A stretch of 64,000 nt of DNA from Prorocentrum cordatum (Eukaryota > Sar > Dinophyceae > Prorocentrales > Prorocentraceae), in the NCBI GenBank assembly GCA_963575745.1, contig CAUYUJ010009447.1:424232-488231 (forward strand), written 5' to 3'. Shown here piece after piece: positions 52,381 through 63,798 of this stretch (its first letter is position 1; the number at the start of each line of letters is the position of its first letter). The position numbers and the translations under genes were made by a program. The notes under the pieces were generated by a model. It had not been told where the DNA came from. It saw only the letters and a list, made by a program, of their open reading frames with translations, and did no database searches.

Positions 52381-53769
52381 CTCCAAGTTTCGAAACGCAC
52401 GCGAGCTCAAGATACAAATCAGCACAACAGACATTACGAGTCATCGAGAACCCCTCACCCCTCATCGAAACACCATCGTAGCTTGCACCAGCTTCCATCT
52501 TAAATTTCAATGCGGGAAGTTCTTGGTGATCCTTGTTTTCCCGAAGACGGCTGCGCAACTGCATGCGTCCTGCCGCCCCTGATTCACCGACTCCCCTGCT
52601 GATCGTTTCTGGATGGGCTGGTGGGGATACTTTTTGTTCGCGAGCGCGCAGGTGTGCCAGGAGCCGTCAGAGCGAAGCAGCAGAGCCACGATCTGAATCA
52701 AGCCCCAAGCGCGCAGAAGCGAACTACGCTGCGGCTCAGAAAACGAGGAGGACCAGGAAGGGCACCAGGTCCACGCGCAACGCCAAAATGGCGACGAGCG
52801 AGAGGCCGGCTCGCGGCGTAGTCGAGGAGAGCGATGGGCGGCGCGCAGGCGCTCAACGGAGAATGTCGAGATCGCCAAGGGGGGAAGCGTAATTCAAGTG
52901 ATCCACGTACACGAGGACGACGAACGGGCGTGCAAGAGGGGGAGCGTGACGGCGGACGCGACCACGGCAGGGGAGCAAGAGCGACGCCAGGGCACCGCAC
53001 CAGCGGCGAAGGCGACGAGACATAGAAAGGCCACGCCCAAAGCGAGAAGCGGCGGCGCCAAGCCAGGGGAGCAGGTCGACCCTGAAAGCGGCGCGGGGGA
53101 GGACCGAGCGTCCGTCGACCCCGAGTGGGCGGGAGCGGCGACCACGGGCGAGTCGCAGGCCCGAGAGCCCAGGTGCACCCCGAATGGAAGGGGCAGGCAT
53201 GCCATCCTCAGGGCGACCAGAATGGCCGCGGAGAGGGAAAAAGTTGCAGCCCGGCGACGAGGGTCGGGGGTGTTCCCAGCGACCACAAGCACGAGGCAGG
53301 GGCGGCGGGGGGAACCGGGAAACCAACGCAGGGTGAGGGTGCCACCTCGGCAGAGATTATCTACGGGGCGCAGGGACTCACCGAAGACGTTGGCCAGGGC
53401 GCAAAGGGCCGAGGGAACCCTGAGGCCTCACGCGCCAAAGCGGTGCCGCCGGCGTCGGCTGCGACGATCCTGAGTGTCGTCGTCGCCCGGGGGGAACCGG
53501 TGGCAGCAGAGTGGCGCGGGTAGCTGCGTGGCGTGGCCCGCGGCGGCTGCGCCGAGGAGCACCGGGGCACGGGAGGGCGGCGCACGCAGCCCCGGCAACC
53601 AAGCCCCAGCCGGCCCGGTGGTCTCGCGCAAGAGACGACGGGGGGGGCTGAGGGGACCCGCGGCGGCGCGGGGGCGGGCGCCGCGGGTGGGCGACATGGC
53701 GCCGAGGGCGCAACGTCGCGAGAGGCCCGTGTGAGCTAGCAGGGGGGCCAGGGGAGGGCCAGCACCCCC
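52381..53769. other. GC-rich stretch, no confident gene
   Basis: Long frames exist on both strands. A minus-strand frame near 52856-52925 reads FVVLVYVDHLNYASPLGD, faintly like a copia-type YVDD region, but second Asp is His and nothing around it supports a reverse transcriptase. I leave it unassigned. Confidence 0.4.
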
Positions 53770-54840
53770 ACCGTTCGGTGGAGGTCCTTATTGGGCCACG
53801 AACCGTGCCGTGTGAGGAGTGTGCCGAAATTGGGGTGGAACCGGATGCGGACCCTGTCACTGGGGCCTTCGGTGGAGCTCTCTATGGGGCCACGAACCCT
53901 GAGAGGAGTGTGCCAAAATCGGGCTGGAGCCGCATGCGAACTTTGCCACTGGGCCTCCGGTAGGGCTCCCTACGGGGCCACGAAGCGTGGGAGGGGTGAG
54001 CCGAAATCGATGTGGGGGACGCATGCGGGTACACCCACTGGGACCTTCGGTGCCCCCCATGGAGCCATGAAGCGTGGGAGGGGTGAGCCCAAATCGGTGT
54101 GGGGGACGCATGCGGGCACACCCACTAGGACCTTCGGTGGAGCTCCCTGTGGGGCCACGGAACGTGTGAGGGGTGTGCCGTAATGGGTCTGCCATGGGGC
54201 CAGGACACTTGTGAGGGGTGTGCCGAAACGGGTGTAGGGGACGCATGCGGGCCCACCCGCTGGGACCTTCGGTGGAGCTCCCTATGGGGCCACGAAACGT
54301 GTGAGGGGTGTGCCGAAATGGGTGTGGTGGACGCATGTGGGCACACCCACTGGGACCTTCGGTGGAGCTCCCTGTGGAGCCACCAAACAACGTGTGAAGG
54401 GTGTGCCGAAATAGGAATGGAGGACGCATGCAGGTACACCCACAGGGACATTCGGTGGAGCTCCCTGTGGGGCCACGAAACGTGTGAGGGGTGTGCCGAA
54501 ATGGGTGTGGGGGACTCATGCGGGCACACCCACTGCAACCTTCGGTGGAGCTCTCTATGGGGCCATGAAACGTGTGAGTTGTGTGCCGAAATGGGTGTGG
54601 GGCATGCGGGCATACCCACTGGAACCTTCGGTGGAGCTCCCTGTGGGGCCACGAAAAATGTGAGGGGTGTGCCGACATGAGTGTAGGGGACGCATGAGGG
54701 CACGCCCACTGGGACCTTCGGTGGAGCTCCCTATGGGGCCACGAAGCGTGGGAAGGGTGAGCCGAAATCGATGTGGGGGACGCATGCGGGTACACCCACT
54801 GGGACCTTCGGTGGAGCTTCCTATGAGGCCACGAGCCGCG
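53770..54840. repeat. ~90-bp minisatellite array related to 24846
   Basis: About twelve units, mostly 90 bp, with CCTTCGGTGGAGCTCCCTAT, GGGGCCACGAAACGTGTGAG, GGGTGTGCCGAAATGGGTGT and a GGGGACGCATGCGGGCACAC segment. The first block is shared with the 78-bp array at 24846-25430, but the second half of the unit differs. Confidence 0.9.
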
Positions 54841-54856
54841 TGGATTTCTGAAACGG

Positions 54857-55055
<199 letters not shown>

Positions 55056-55056
<1 letters not shown>

Positions 55057-55260
55057 GGGAGGAGGAGGGGGGACGAGGAAGGAGGAGGGAGGAGGAGGAG
55101 GGGGGAGGAGGAGGAGGAGGAGGAGGAGGAGGAGAGGAGGAGAGAGGAGAGGAGAGGAGAGGAGAGGAGAGGAGAGGAGAGGAAAGGAGAGGAGAGGAGA
55201 GGAGAGGAGAGGAGAACGCGGGGCACCGTCTCTTCAAAGCGAGGGCCCAGCATCACAGGA
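55056..55260 (+). repeat. GGA / GAGAG purine tract and shared GAACGCGGGGC module
   Basis: GGA-rich to 55130, then AGGAGAGGAG units to 55213. GAACGCGGGGCACCGTCTCT followed by TCAAAGCGAGGGCCCAGCAT and CACAGGA is nearly the same as 25457-25505, which also follows a related minisatellite. Confidence 0.85.
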
Positions 55261-55261
55261 T

Positions 55262-56020
55262 GGTTGGGACAAACCTCTCAGAGGGCGCGAGGGCTTCTGA
55301 GAAATTCCGCCGCCTTCTGAGAAGGCATTCTTCTTCTCACTTCCCCCCCTCGCTCGCCGCCGACCTCAGGCACCTCCCCGCAAACTTCCGCGCCTGCACC
55401 TCGCGGTCTTTTTGTTGCCGGTCGGTCTCCCGACGGTGTGTCCGCCGACGTCGCCACCGGCGCGGCCGCTGGCGAGGGCTGAGGGGGAGCGCGGGAAGAC
55501 GAGCCGGCGGCGCGCCGAAGGAGGAGGAGGAGGAGGAAGAGGAGGAGGAGGAGGAGGAGGAGGAGGAAATGGAGGAGGAGGAAGAGGAGGAGGAGGGGGA
55601 GGAAAGGGAGGAGGGGGAGGGGAGGGGGAGGAAGGGGAGGAGGGAGAGGATAGGTAGGGAGGTGGGGAGAAAAAGGAGGGGAGGAGGGAGTTAGGGAGTT
55701 GGAGTTGGGAGTTGGGAGGAGGGAGTTGGGAGTTGGGAGTTGGGAGTTGGAATAGGAGGGAGGAGGGAGGAGGGAGGAAGGGAGGAGGGAGGAGGAAGGA
55801 GGAGGAGGAGGAGGAGGAGGAGGAGGAGGAGGAGGAGGAGAGGAGGAGGAGGAGAAGGAGGATTTTGTTGAGCTCCACGTTCTCTCCGCCACATTTACCC
55901 AGGTCCCCTACGGCGGGGGGAAGGGACCTCACAAAAAAACGAAGAAGAAGAAAAAAAAAAAAAAAAAACGCCACGGCACACACCAGGGCCGAAAAAGGCG
56001 GCCTGGAGAGCCGACTGGCC
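55262..56020 (+). repeat. CTTCTGAGAAG repeat and long GGA tract
   Basis: 55262-55350 holds CTTCTGAGAA units (copy 2 of the family at 40561). 55520-55660 and 55795-55865 are GGA microsatellite, 55690-55750 is a GGGAGTTGGGAGTT repeat and 55943-55968 an A-rich run next to the LINE end. Confidence 0.85.
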
Positions 56021-56629
56021 CTATTGAGGGGAGACAGATGAGCCTGCTTTGGCAGCGGCGAGCAGGCGCTGGGCCGACGTGGCCTGACGCCGCTCGCGAG
56101 CATCCTCCAACTCCGAGGACGGGGGGGGGGGACGCTCGACCGAAGGGGCGGGGACCTCCTCCTCCTCCTCGGCCAGCTGCTGTTCCTGGACTCCGTCCGA
56201 AGAACTGAACAAGCTCATGATGTTCCCTGTGTGGGCCCTCACCTCACGTTTGCTGTACTGTGGGTGGAAGCCTCGATAGCACATCGTGTTCCAGCCCGTG
56301 CGAGTGGCTTTCGTCGGGCGGCCAACACATTTTAAAGACAAACCACGAACACTCTGTCCCGAGGAATGGCAATAGCAACGCACACAGATGAACAAAACAC
56401 CGAGGTCAGAACAATCGAAAGCGACGACCCGATGATGAAGAGCCGCAAGGCGGCCTTCGTCTAGTTTACTGCGACCACTACAGGAACCAGAAGGGGGCTC
56501 ATTCAAGGCTCGGGTGCCTCGCAAGCAAACTTCGCATCTCCACGCTCCAGCCCGCGGTCTCCAAACATGCGGCACAGGCGCTGGGGCAGCCGAGGTGCCC
56601 CTAAGCATCTCAACGCCTGACAAGTCGAT

Positions 56630-57150
56630 GGGGCCCCATAAAGGCAAGAGGCGGGCCGCGAGGCGCAAGGTGCAGCGGGCAGCTTTGATTAACTTGTCCG
56701 CGTGGGCATTGGCTTCGGCCGAACTAGCATGCACATCTATGGCATGCTCAATAGTTTCCTTGTCTACGCCATCTCTCTTCGCTGGAGATGCCCTGCTCAT
56801 CTAAGTCCTTGTGGGCAGCGACCTTCTGCGCAGGAAGGGGGGGATAAGTGGAGTATCGCTGAAGATAAGCGTCGGCATACGCGCGCTGGCCCGAGAGGTG
56901 CAACTCTCTTTCTGCTGGCCAGCAAGCTTGACAATCTTGTGGCAGTCAGACCAAGCACACGCGCGCCCAGGGGTGCTGAGCATATGGGCCCACGTGTAGG
57001 CCGAGAGCTCAGCGCTCTGAGGGGTCTGGGGATAAGGGGGCCCAGACTGGGGCTCTGAATTCAGCAACACATCTGCCAGCGCTGTCGACCATCGCAACAC
57101 GCGAGGCAGCTCTGCTTAACTCGCGGATGGGGCGCCTAGCGCACGATCCG
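56630..57150 (-). pseudogene. LINE RNase H-like region
   Basis: In one frame SAELSAYTWAHMLSTPG and CAWSDCHKIVKLAG look like RNase H motifs with the conserved Glu (AELxA) and Asp (SDC). In the next frame HASSAEANAHADKLIKAARC matches the terminal H/D part (normally GNExADxLAK). A VAMVDSAGRCV-type start lies just upstream. The break between the frames is near 56800. Confidence 0.65.
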
Positions 57151-57391
57151 TCAATAGAGCGCCCCCCCCCAGAGCTGTCTGTCCAGGGGGCCACCGAGAG
57201 GGGGGGCCTGATCGGCAGCATGCCACACAACAACAAGACCATCATCGGCATCCGTCGCGGGCCTCGGGCACGCGTCGGCGGGATGCGCGGAAACCTCCAA
57301 GATAAAGGGGGGGGCGAGGCGCGGTCACCTCCGTCAACCTCGAGCGCCGAAGCTACATCTTCAGGCTCGGCCAAGGAAGCGCGCACATCGG

Positions 57392-57649
57392 TCACGCATG
57401 TCGCCTCGCCTGGCACTTCCACGGCATATGGAAAATATTGTCAGGCTGCCCGCAAAACTGGCAATCGGCATCCGTCTGGTAGACCAGCTGGAGCGCACGC
57501 TCCTTAATGAGAAAGGCCCCAGTGGCAAAAACACGAATCCTACCTTTCTCAAGGGCACTGCACTTCTTACTCGATAAGGCCTCCTTGTCAATGTCATAAC
57601 ACAGCCGGCGCTTAACCCCTCTCTTAGCAGCCGAGTCCCTCTCCAACAT
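57392..57649 (-). pseudogene. LINE post-polymerase zinc knuckle
   Basis: The frame KGRIRVFATGAFLIKE is followed by DADCQFCGQPDNIFHMPWKC. The C-x2-C-x8-H-x4-C knuckle is the standard feature between polymerase and RNase H in these elements. Confidence 0.75.
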
Positions 57650-57913
57650 GCGAAGGTAAGCCTCCTTGCACTTTTGTTTGACAAGGGCGGTGGAGAACGG
57701 ACCAAGGGGGATGTCAAAGCCCCGATCATCTCATGGTCATGAAATCTGACATCCTCCAGCCAACCCTAGAGAGCGACATGCGCAGGGCGGTGAGAGGGCC
57801 AGCCACGCTGCGCCAAGAACAGGAGACCACGCTAAAAACAACGTCCAAGCTCGCCTAAACTCGGGGAGACTAATAGCCCAGGGGAAGGCACCAACCTGGG
57901 CGAGCCAAATCTC

Positions 57914-59797
57914 TTACGACCACCACATGATGGGCGAGCAAGCAGTTCTCCAACACGGACCCGCATCGAGAATCGCCGACGTGGTGAGCGATCGAAACTT
58001 CGAAAGCGGACGAACAGTGCTGAAAAGCTTACGACGAAGGGGGGTGAGAGGGGGGGGCCAAAGTCCGGCCCCCGTGATATCGCTCCCATAACTCGCACCA
58101 GCAAGAGGGCCTGCAGAGAAAACCTTGATGATGGCGCCTCTCTTGAATACCTTTTTATGTCTGCGCAAGGCCTTGGTGCGCCTGCAAGCTGCTGCAAGCC
58201 TAGACTTAAGCTTAGCACGCCTGCCACCTACCCTGAGCGCCCGACCAGCAGTGTAGCCCACGCCAACTGGGATGGGTCGAGAGCTCCGCCAACTGGGGCG
58301 CCACCTGCCCCCCCGCGGCTCGAGACGAGGCAACAATGCAGGTCTTGTCCAGGGCGAAACTACACCCCAACAAATTTTCCACGAGACCCTTCAGCTGCCG
58401 CGCGCAGCTCAACCGAGGCGATGACCTTCGAGGGAGAACCAGCGCTGGAGAGGCCAAGATCGTCAATGTAGGCGTCAAGTTCAAGGATGGGCTGGCGAAT
58501 GGTCCTGTCGCACCCTCCATCCCGCAAATTCGAATGAACGCGGCGGCGAAGCTACACCCCGCCACCACGCCCCTCAAAACATAAAACAATCCTTCAACGA
58601 TGCCGCCTAGGCTGAGGAAGCGCCCGCGGCGATAAGCGAAAGGGCCGCGCGAGCAATGGCAGGCGGAAAACCGCGCCGATCACATCTCTCTTGCAGAGCA
58701 GCCAAGGAGATGTGCCGGCACAACTTACTCAAACCGAAGAGGACGCTGCACGACGCACCTCCCCTTTTGACTCCAGCTTCAGACCGAACAGCCTGTCTCC
58801 ACACGACATCGGCCGCCCCTCAACCCTTGCCAGCGGCCCAGTACCTCCTGGGCGGCACTATTCCCGGCGCAGGGCCAGGGGGCGTCGAAAACGCCCCCAG
58901 ACCCTGCACCAGGGGCAGAAAACCCCAATCGGCCTGTAGCCACCAGCTGGCTTCCAGAGGGAGGGCGAGGAGCACGACTGAAATCTGGGGCGGCAGGCGC
59001 CCCGACGCTTCGATGAGAGCGAAAATTATGCTGAGACACTCGGGCGCTGGATCTCCCAGGAGCGCAAAATTGCGACAGTGGGGCCCAGAACCAAGCTTAT
59101 ACAGCTTGGATGCTGATCGGATCTCGTCCACGCCGAGACGGGGAAGGAGCTCCAGGATCTGGCCTGAGGGCTCAGCCCCCGACCCCTGGCCCCACGCAGC
59201 GCTAAAACGAGCGCCCTCCGCCCTCAGCAACGAGAGAGGATCGGCCGCGATGCCCCCTTTGGCGCTGAGCGTGGAAGTCGGGGCCCAGGGGGTGGGATCT
59301 CTAGTGATCTGGCGGACTCGTCCCGAGTCCGAGGGTATTCCAACGTGCAGCCAGGCGGACCTGTCCTCACGCGACAGCTTGGCGAAAAACTTGTCGGCGG
59401 CCTCGAGGTCTTCTTCGATTTCGCACCCAAAACCAACCAAATCATCGATCGACAGATTAGACGCGCCAGCAATGCGAGCAGCACGGGGGAAATTGTGGGA
59501 CCTGGAGCCCATGCGCTGCACGATGTGCGTCGGCGGCTGGCAAAGCAGGAGGCCAAGCTCATCGGACAACTGGCGGTCGCCTGCGCGTCGAGCAAGGGCC
59601 AAGGCATGCCACTCAGCCGCCGGCCAACGAATTGATCGGTGCTCAGGGCACTTGCTGCGACCGTCAGCAGCGAGGAGCGAGCGCCATGCCATCTGAGGCC
59701 CCGACCCTCGGCAGCCCTGCATGGGCAGCTCGGCGCCCAAAAGCGGCACAAGGTCGGACTCGGCGCGGTCCGCGCAAGCCTGATATAACGGCCCCAA
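57914..59797 (-). pseudogene. LINE reverse transcriptase region
   Basis: The N-terminal block LLGDPAPECLSIIFALIEAS then GRLPPQISVVLL (about 59040-58930) matches the conserved start of dinoflagellate LINE polymerases. IDLALLQERCDRRGFPPAIA follows at about 58700-58630. The catalytic motif YIDD is at 58459-58470 (DAYIDDLGLSSAG). NLLGCSFALDKTCIVAS is followed by VGYTAGRALRVGGRRAKLKS and RLAAACRRTKAL at about 58260-58170. These lie in three frames. Between 59797 and 59224 two overlapping frames compete, showing another frameshift. Confidence 0.8.
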
Positions 59798-60034
59798 GAG
59801 CTCGCGGGCCCCCCAGAAATCTCGGCGTCCACCTTGTCCAGGGCATCCTTAGCTAAATCGAGCTCACAGGCCCGCGAGGGCCCACGAGGGCGGGGGCCGT
59901 GAAACGCCGCCACAGGAAGCGGGGGAGGCCTGCGAAACGAAAGCGCCTGCGAAACAGCAGGTTGCGGATGAAAGGTCAAGTTGACGGGGCGGTGGGGGGG
60001 GCCAAAGACGTAGAGAAATCGACCGCGCACTCTC

Positions 60035-60801
60035 TCACTCCTTTGGCCAGCCCCCGAGCAAATAACATAAGTCAACAAAAGAAGCCTTCCCCGACGGGAA
60101 GAGCGTGCACGACGCAAGGGCCACGAGAACTCCCCCCAGTTCTTCGACGAAGTCCGAGTCGTCGAGGAGCGGGGGCTCAAAATTACGGCCCGCGCCCGTA
60201 ACAAAAGGCAACTCACAACTGGAGGGGGAAAAGGCAGAGCCGAGATAAAATGCCAAGGTTGCGATCGGACAACTCTTCAGCGCGGTGGAGATAGGACGAC
60301 GCGACGACAGTAGGAGAGGCGCCGGAAAGATGGATCCCGCAAGACATCTACACGGAACTATCTCTCCACCATGCATCGCCTGAAGACCAGCCCAATCCCT
60401 CACAAAGATCGCAACTCCAGCCGAGGTGCCCGCCTCAGCCCTCTCCGCATCAGACCAGAGGGACTTCCAGCCCCTTTTGATACACCGCGAATTGGCAGCC
60501 TGCACATCTTCCCCTCTCAAGCGGCGCCCCTGAAAAAAAGAACGACATGGGCGCGTGAGAAGCCCGCGAGAAGGTCGCACATCATGCCCCAGGAATTGCA
60601 GTTGATGGCCTTGACGCAAAGCTCAACACTGCTAGGGCCAGGTCTCACTCCTCCATCCTTGTCAAAAGCCAGCTTGGGAACGGAATCAGTCTGCGCAGGC
60701 TGCGGTTGGGCGTCGAAGCCGGCGCCCGCGCCCTGAGGCATTGGAGACAATCCGGCAAAGGGCGGGGCCAGGCAGGTTGGCGAACCAGAGGACATGGGCA
60801 C
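60035..60801 (-). pseudogene. LINE endonuclease (EEP-type) region
   Basis: In one frame VKAINCNSWGMMCDLLAGFS leads to AHVVLFF at a run of seven T (about 60533). In the next frame FFQGRRLRGEDVQAANSR continues with GWKSLWSDAERAEAGTSAGV and AIFVRDW. Together they fit the start of an apurinic-endonuclease-like domain (…N…W……LQExRLRG…GW…TSAGVxIxVR). The T-run frameshift is the break point. Confidence 0.75.
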
Positions 60802-61499
60802 GCCATCCGCACCTCCGATCCAAGCGCATCCTGCCCAGAGACATGCAACCTTCGCCCGCGGAGCAGGGATTCAAACCTATGTTCCACGTCTGCCAAAGGA
60901 AGCTGAACAACAGTGGTAGAAGGGGCGCTCTTGCCTTCGCCTGACCCAAGCTGCGCAACTGGACGGGGCGTGGAAGGCCGAGAGAAATCACAGGCAGCTC
61001 TGGAAAAAAGTCTTGCCCGGCCAGGGGCCCCGCTGCAACGGCGAGGACGGCGGCGCAAGCGCGTCGGCAAGAGCCAGCAGCGAAGGCCATCGCGACCGAA
61101 CCGATCTACGCTTCGTCTGGACTGCAGGACTTCGTAAAAAAGAATGGGAGGCCCCCCCTCCGCCAGAGATCAACGCGAGCTGAATGGAGACAGTCTGAGA
61201 CTACAACGTCGGCAGGGCGCGGCACTGGCGGCAGAAAAGAATGGGAGAGGCTGGCGGAGTGCAGCAGGGATCCCCCCTGAAGGGTGACAGGCGGGCAGCT
61301 CAGAAGACGAACTTCAGGGCTCCATGCGCTCTGCTCCTCCAGGGAGGCGGCCTGAGACGGCGCGACCAGGGCGACCCTGTCGGCGCGCGTGCGCAGGTCC
61401 TCTCCGGCACCTGCTGCGTCAGCGTCGCCGCCCTTTGCCGTGGGGCCTCTGCTGCAAGCCGCGGCAGCGGCAGGGCCGCTGGCGGCCGCGTGGGCGGCT
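60802..61499 (-). pseudogene. LINE linker between ORF1 and endonuclease
   Basis: Low-complexity Ala/Pro/Arg-rich frames without a continuous reading frame; position is that of the ORF1-ORF2 junction. Confidence 0.4.
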
Positions 61500-62736
61500 G
61501 CAGCCACGCCAGCTGGAGCCGCGGAACCGTCACCTCCCGATGCTGCTGCCGTCTCCGTGCCAAGGCCGACCGCGGGAGCTGGTGGAACGGCGCCGCCGTC
61601 GTTGCACTTCCGCTTCTTCTGCTCTTCCGTGAGCCGTTCGTTGCAAGTGGGCCTGATGCTCCACCTTGATGGCTTCGACCTTGGCCCTGGGGCCCTTGAA
61701 CAAACTGGCTGCCATGGACGAGATGGCCTTGCGAAGATGGGCGGCCCTGGACTCGAGTTCCCTCGGCCCCGTCCCGCTGAGCTCGAACTCCAGCTCGCCG
61801 ATGTGGAAGAGGGACTCTGCCAACAGGTCCAGCCATCAGTCCACCTTCGAGTCGTGGAGCATGTCGTCGTTGGCGAGCTTGGCCCGCGCGCCAGACGAGT
61901 CCGAGCACTCGGAGTGCAGGTGGTGGAAGGGGGGTACTGTGCTCCTTCTCGGCAGTTGCAAGCTCCTCGCGCAGAGACAGTACATGAGCCTGCTGCGCCG
62001 CCAGCTGCTCCTCCATGGACCCGAACTTGAGCACGGCTGTCTCCAGTCGCTTCTCGACAGCACGAGCCTGGCCATGCGCACGAGAAAGCTGGATTTGCAA
62101 GGGCTCCTGGTGCTGCGGACGTGGCGCCATGGCTTGGGCAGCCAGGCGAGCACGCTTGGCTCCATCCGCGTCACCAAGCTTGCCGCACAGCACGGCCAGC
62201 TGCTGGTACTCTTCCATGGGCTCGGCCTGATGTGCTTGACCAGCTGGGGTGCCCTTGGAGCCAGAGTAGCCGCAGACCTTGGCGCCCTTGTCCCCAGCGG
62301 GCTGCTCCCCCTTGCCGTAGAGGAAGCATTGCCAAATGCTGTTCGGCGGCAGCCTCGTAGACCCGCAATGCTTGCAGCACGTGAAGTAGCTGGCACTGCG
62401 CTTGCAACCACACATCTCGCAAGTCCACCTTCCTCTGCCCTGCAGAGGAGCAGGGTGCTGAAGACCAGGCGCAAGGGAGGCCATTGAACGAGGCTGGCCA
62501 GATCCTGCGCCCACGGAGAAGAAGCTGACCCTTTGCCTCCGACTCCGTGGCCTGCCGAACCCTTGCCGCCGCAGTTCGACATGGCGCAACTGAAGCCGTG
62601 TCGACTGAATGTACGAGAAGTGCCCGAACTGGTGTGAGCCAGCTGGGCGAAGATGGAAGAGCCAATTTGGCCCGCAACAGCACGCGGCCGTTTCGAAGGG
62701 GCATGCTGCTGCAAGCACGACACGAGCTTCACTCAA
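61500..62736 (-). pseudogene. LINE ORF1-like protein with RanBP2-type zinc finger
   Basis: The frame from 62736 holds W104-T-C106-E-M-C109 and C121-K-H-C124, a W-x-C-x2-C...C-x2-C finger. A helical, Glu/Gln/Lys/Ala-rich stretch follows (MEEYQQLAVLCGKLGDADGA to SLREELATAEKEH, residues about 180-270) that should form a coiled coil. The coding then moves to another frame at about 61930 (FHHLHSECSDSSGARAKLAN) and again at 61823 (LFHIGELEFELSG). The order zinc finger, coiled coil, basic tail fits ORF1 of dinoflagellate LINEs. Confidence 0.7.
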
Positions 62737-62756
62737 ATCTGCTCGCGCCGAAACGG

Positions 62757-63165
62757 CTGGAGGAGGAGGAGGAGGAGGGAGTAGGGGGGAGGAGGAGGAG
62801 GAGGGGAGGAAGGGGGGGAGGAGGGGAGGAGGGGAGTGAGGGGAGGAGGAGGAGGAGGAGGGGGGGGAGGAGGGGAAGGAGGAAGGAGGAGGGGAGGAGG
62901 AGGAGGAATAAGAGGGGGGGGTAGGAGGGCGGAGGGCGGGGAGGGAGGGGGAGGAGGAGGAGGGAGGGAGGGAGGAGAGGTAGGGCGAATAGGGGGGTAG
63001 GGGAGGATGAGGAGGAGGAAGAGGGAGGAGGAGCAGGGAGGGAGGGAGTGGAGGGAGGGGGAGGGAGGGAGGGAGGTGGAGGTAAAGGAGGGATGAAGGG
63101 AAGGGAGAAGTAGGAAAGGGAGGAGGAGGAGGAGGAGGAGGAGGAGGAGGAGGAGGACGAGGGGG
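62757..63165 (+). repeat. (GGA)n tract, 410 bp
   Basis: Purine-only GGA/GGGAGG microsatellite, with GGAGGAGGAGG purest at 63120-63160. Confidence 0.93.
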
Positions 63166-63180
63166 GAGGGAAGAGGGGGC

Positions 63181-63270
63181 AGGCCTTCTGAGATAGGCGT
63201 CGGGGCCTCTCAGAAGCCCTCACTTCTGAGAAGCCTTCGCGGCTTCGCGCCTCTCACAAGCCCTCATGGG
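63181..63270. repeat. CTTCTGAGAAG-rich repeat, copy 3
   Basis: CCTTCTGAGATAGGCGTC, CTCAGAAGCCCTCACTTCTG and AGAAGCCTTCGCGGCTTCGC are related to the stretches at 40561 and 55262. Confidence 0.6.
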
Positions 63271-63479
63271 ACGCATAAAGACATGCTAGCACTACGTGCC
63301 TCTTTTTAGAGGGCTGAAAATCCACCCCGAGAATAACCACCCCGACACGCGAAGCCGTTTAGTAAACGCACCCAAAGAAGGAATCAAACAGGGCAGGGCT
63401 GTTTAAGAAACGCCCAGGGCCGTTTAGTAAACGCCAATTGTCTGGTCCGGGTGGTTTTTCCTCCCAAGACTGTTGGAGA

Positions 63480-63680
63480 CGCACCTCCGACCCGAGCACA
63501 TAGTATAACAACTCGTCGTAGATCGTTTCCCGAGCGGTATGGCCAGACAGCGCCGGCCACTCAGCTTGTACGGTAAGACTTCCGAGCGCGCGCGCGCGTC
63601 GCCCTTGCGCGGCCGACGCACAGACAGTATTAGTTGGTTGGGCGGTACCGACCTCACGCCTCTGCGGCCTCGGAGAGGGC
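63480..63680. repeat. Dispersed repeat shared with 30708-30930, copy 2
   Basis: CGACCCGAGCACATAGTATA, TTTCCCGAGCGGTATGGCCA, GCGCGCGTCGCCC and GACGCACAGACAGTAT occur in the same order as in copy 1. Confidence 0.6.
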
Positions 63681-63709
63681 CTAGAAAACATCAAAGACTA
63701 GAAGAACAA

Positions 63710-63798
63710 CAAAACGGCATAAACATAAACTGTTGGCGCTCTGCGCGGATTACTTGGATCCGCGCGGAGCGCCAACAGTTTATGTTTATGTCGTTTTG
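63710..63798. repeat. Foldback element, minimal near-perfect palindrome
   Basis: 89 bp with two 41-bp arms that differ at only two positions and a loop of about seven bases. The left arm starts CAAAACGGCATAAACATAAA and continues CTGTTGGCGCTCTGCGCGGA; the loop region is TACTTGG. The ATAAACATAAA end and GCGCGGAT core tie it to copies 1 to 4 of the foldback family. Confidence 0.88.

Larger units (their letters stand above)
56021..62736 (-). mobile_element. Degraded LINE retrotransposon
   Basis: A 6.7-kb minus-strand element has the order expected of dinoflagellate LINEs: zinc-finger and coiled-coil ORF1 (62736-61500), endonuclease (60801-60035), reverse transcriptase with YIDD (about 59797-57914), CxxC...H...C knuckle (57649-57392) and RNase H-like region (57150-56630). 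Each part is in a different frame from the next, so many frameshifts separate them and the element is inactive. It is bounded by GGA-rich tracts on both sides. I could not define target duplications. Confidence 0.8.

Noticed and set aside
52853-52925. FVVLVYVDHLNYASPLGD as a copia reverse transcriptase motif
   Set aside because: The second catalytic Asp is His, the frame stops within a few codons, and no integrase, RNase H or other polymerase motif is nearby.
53770-54840. CRISPR-like array
   Set aside because: Units of about 90 bp are repeated throughout with no unique spacers, and no cas genes; the genome is eukaryotic.
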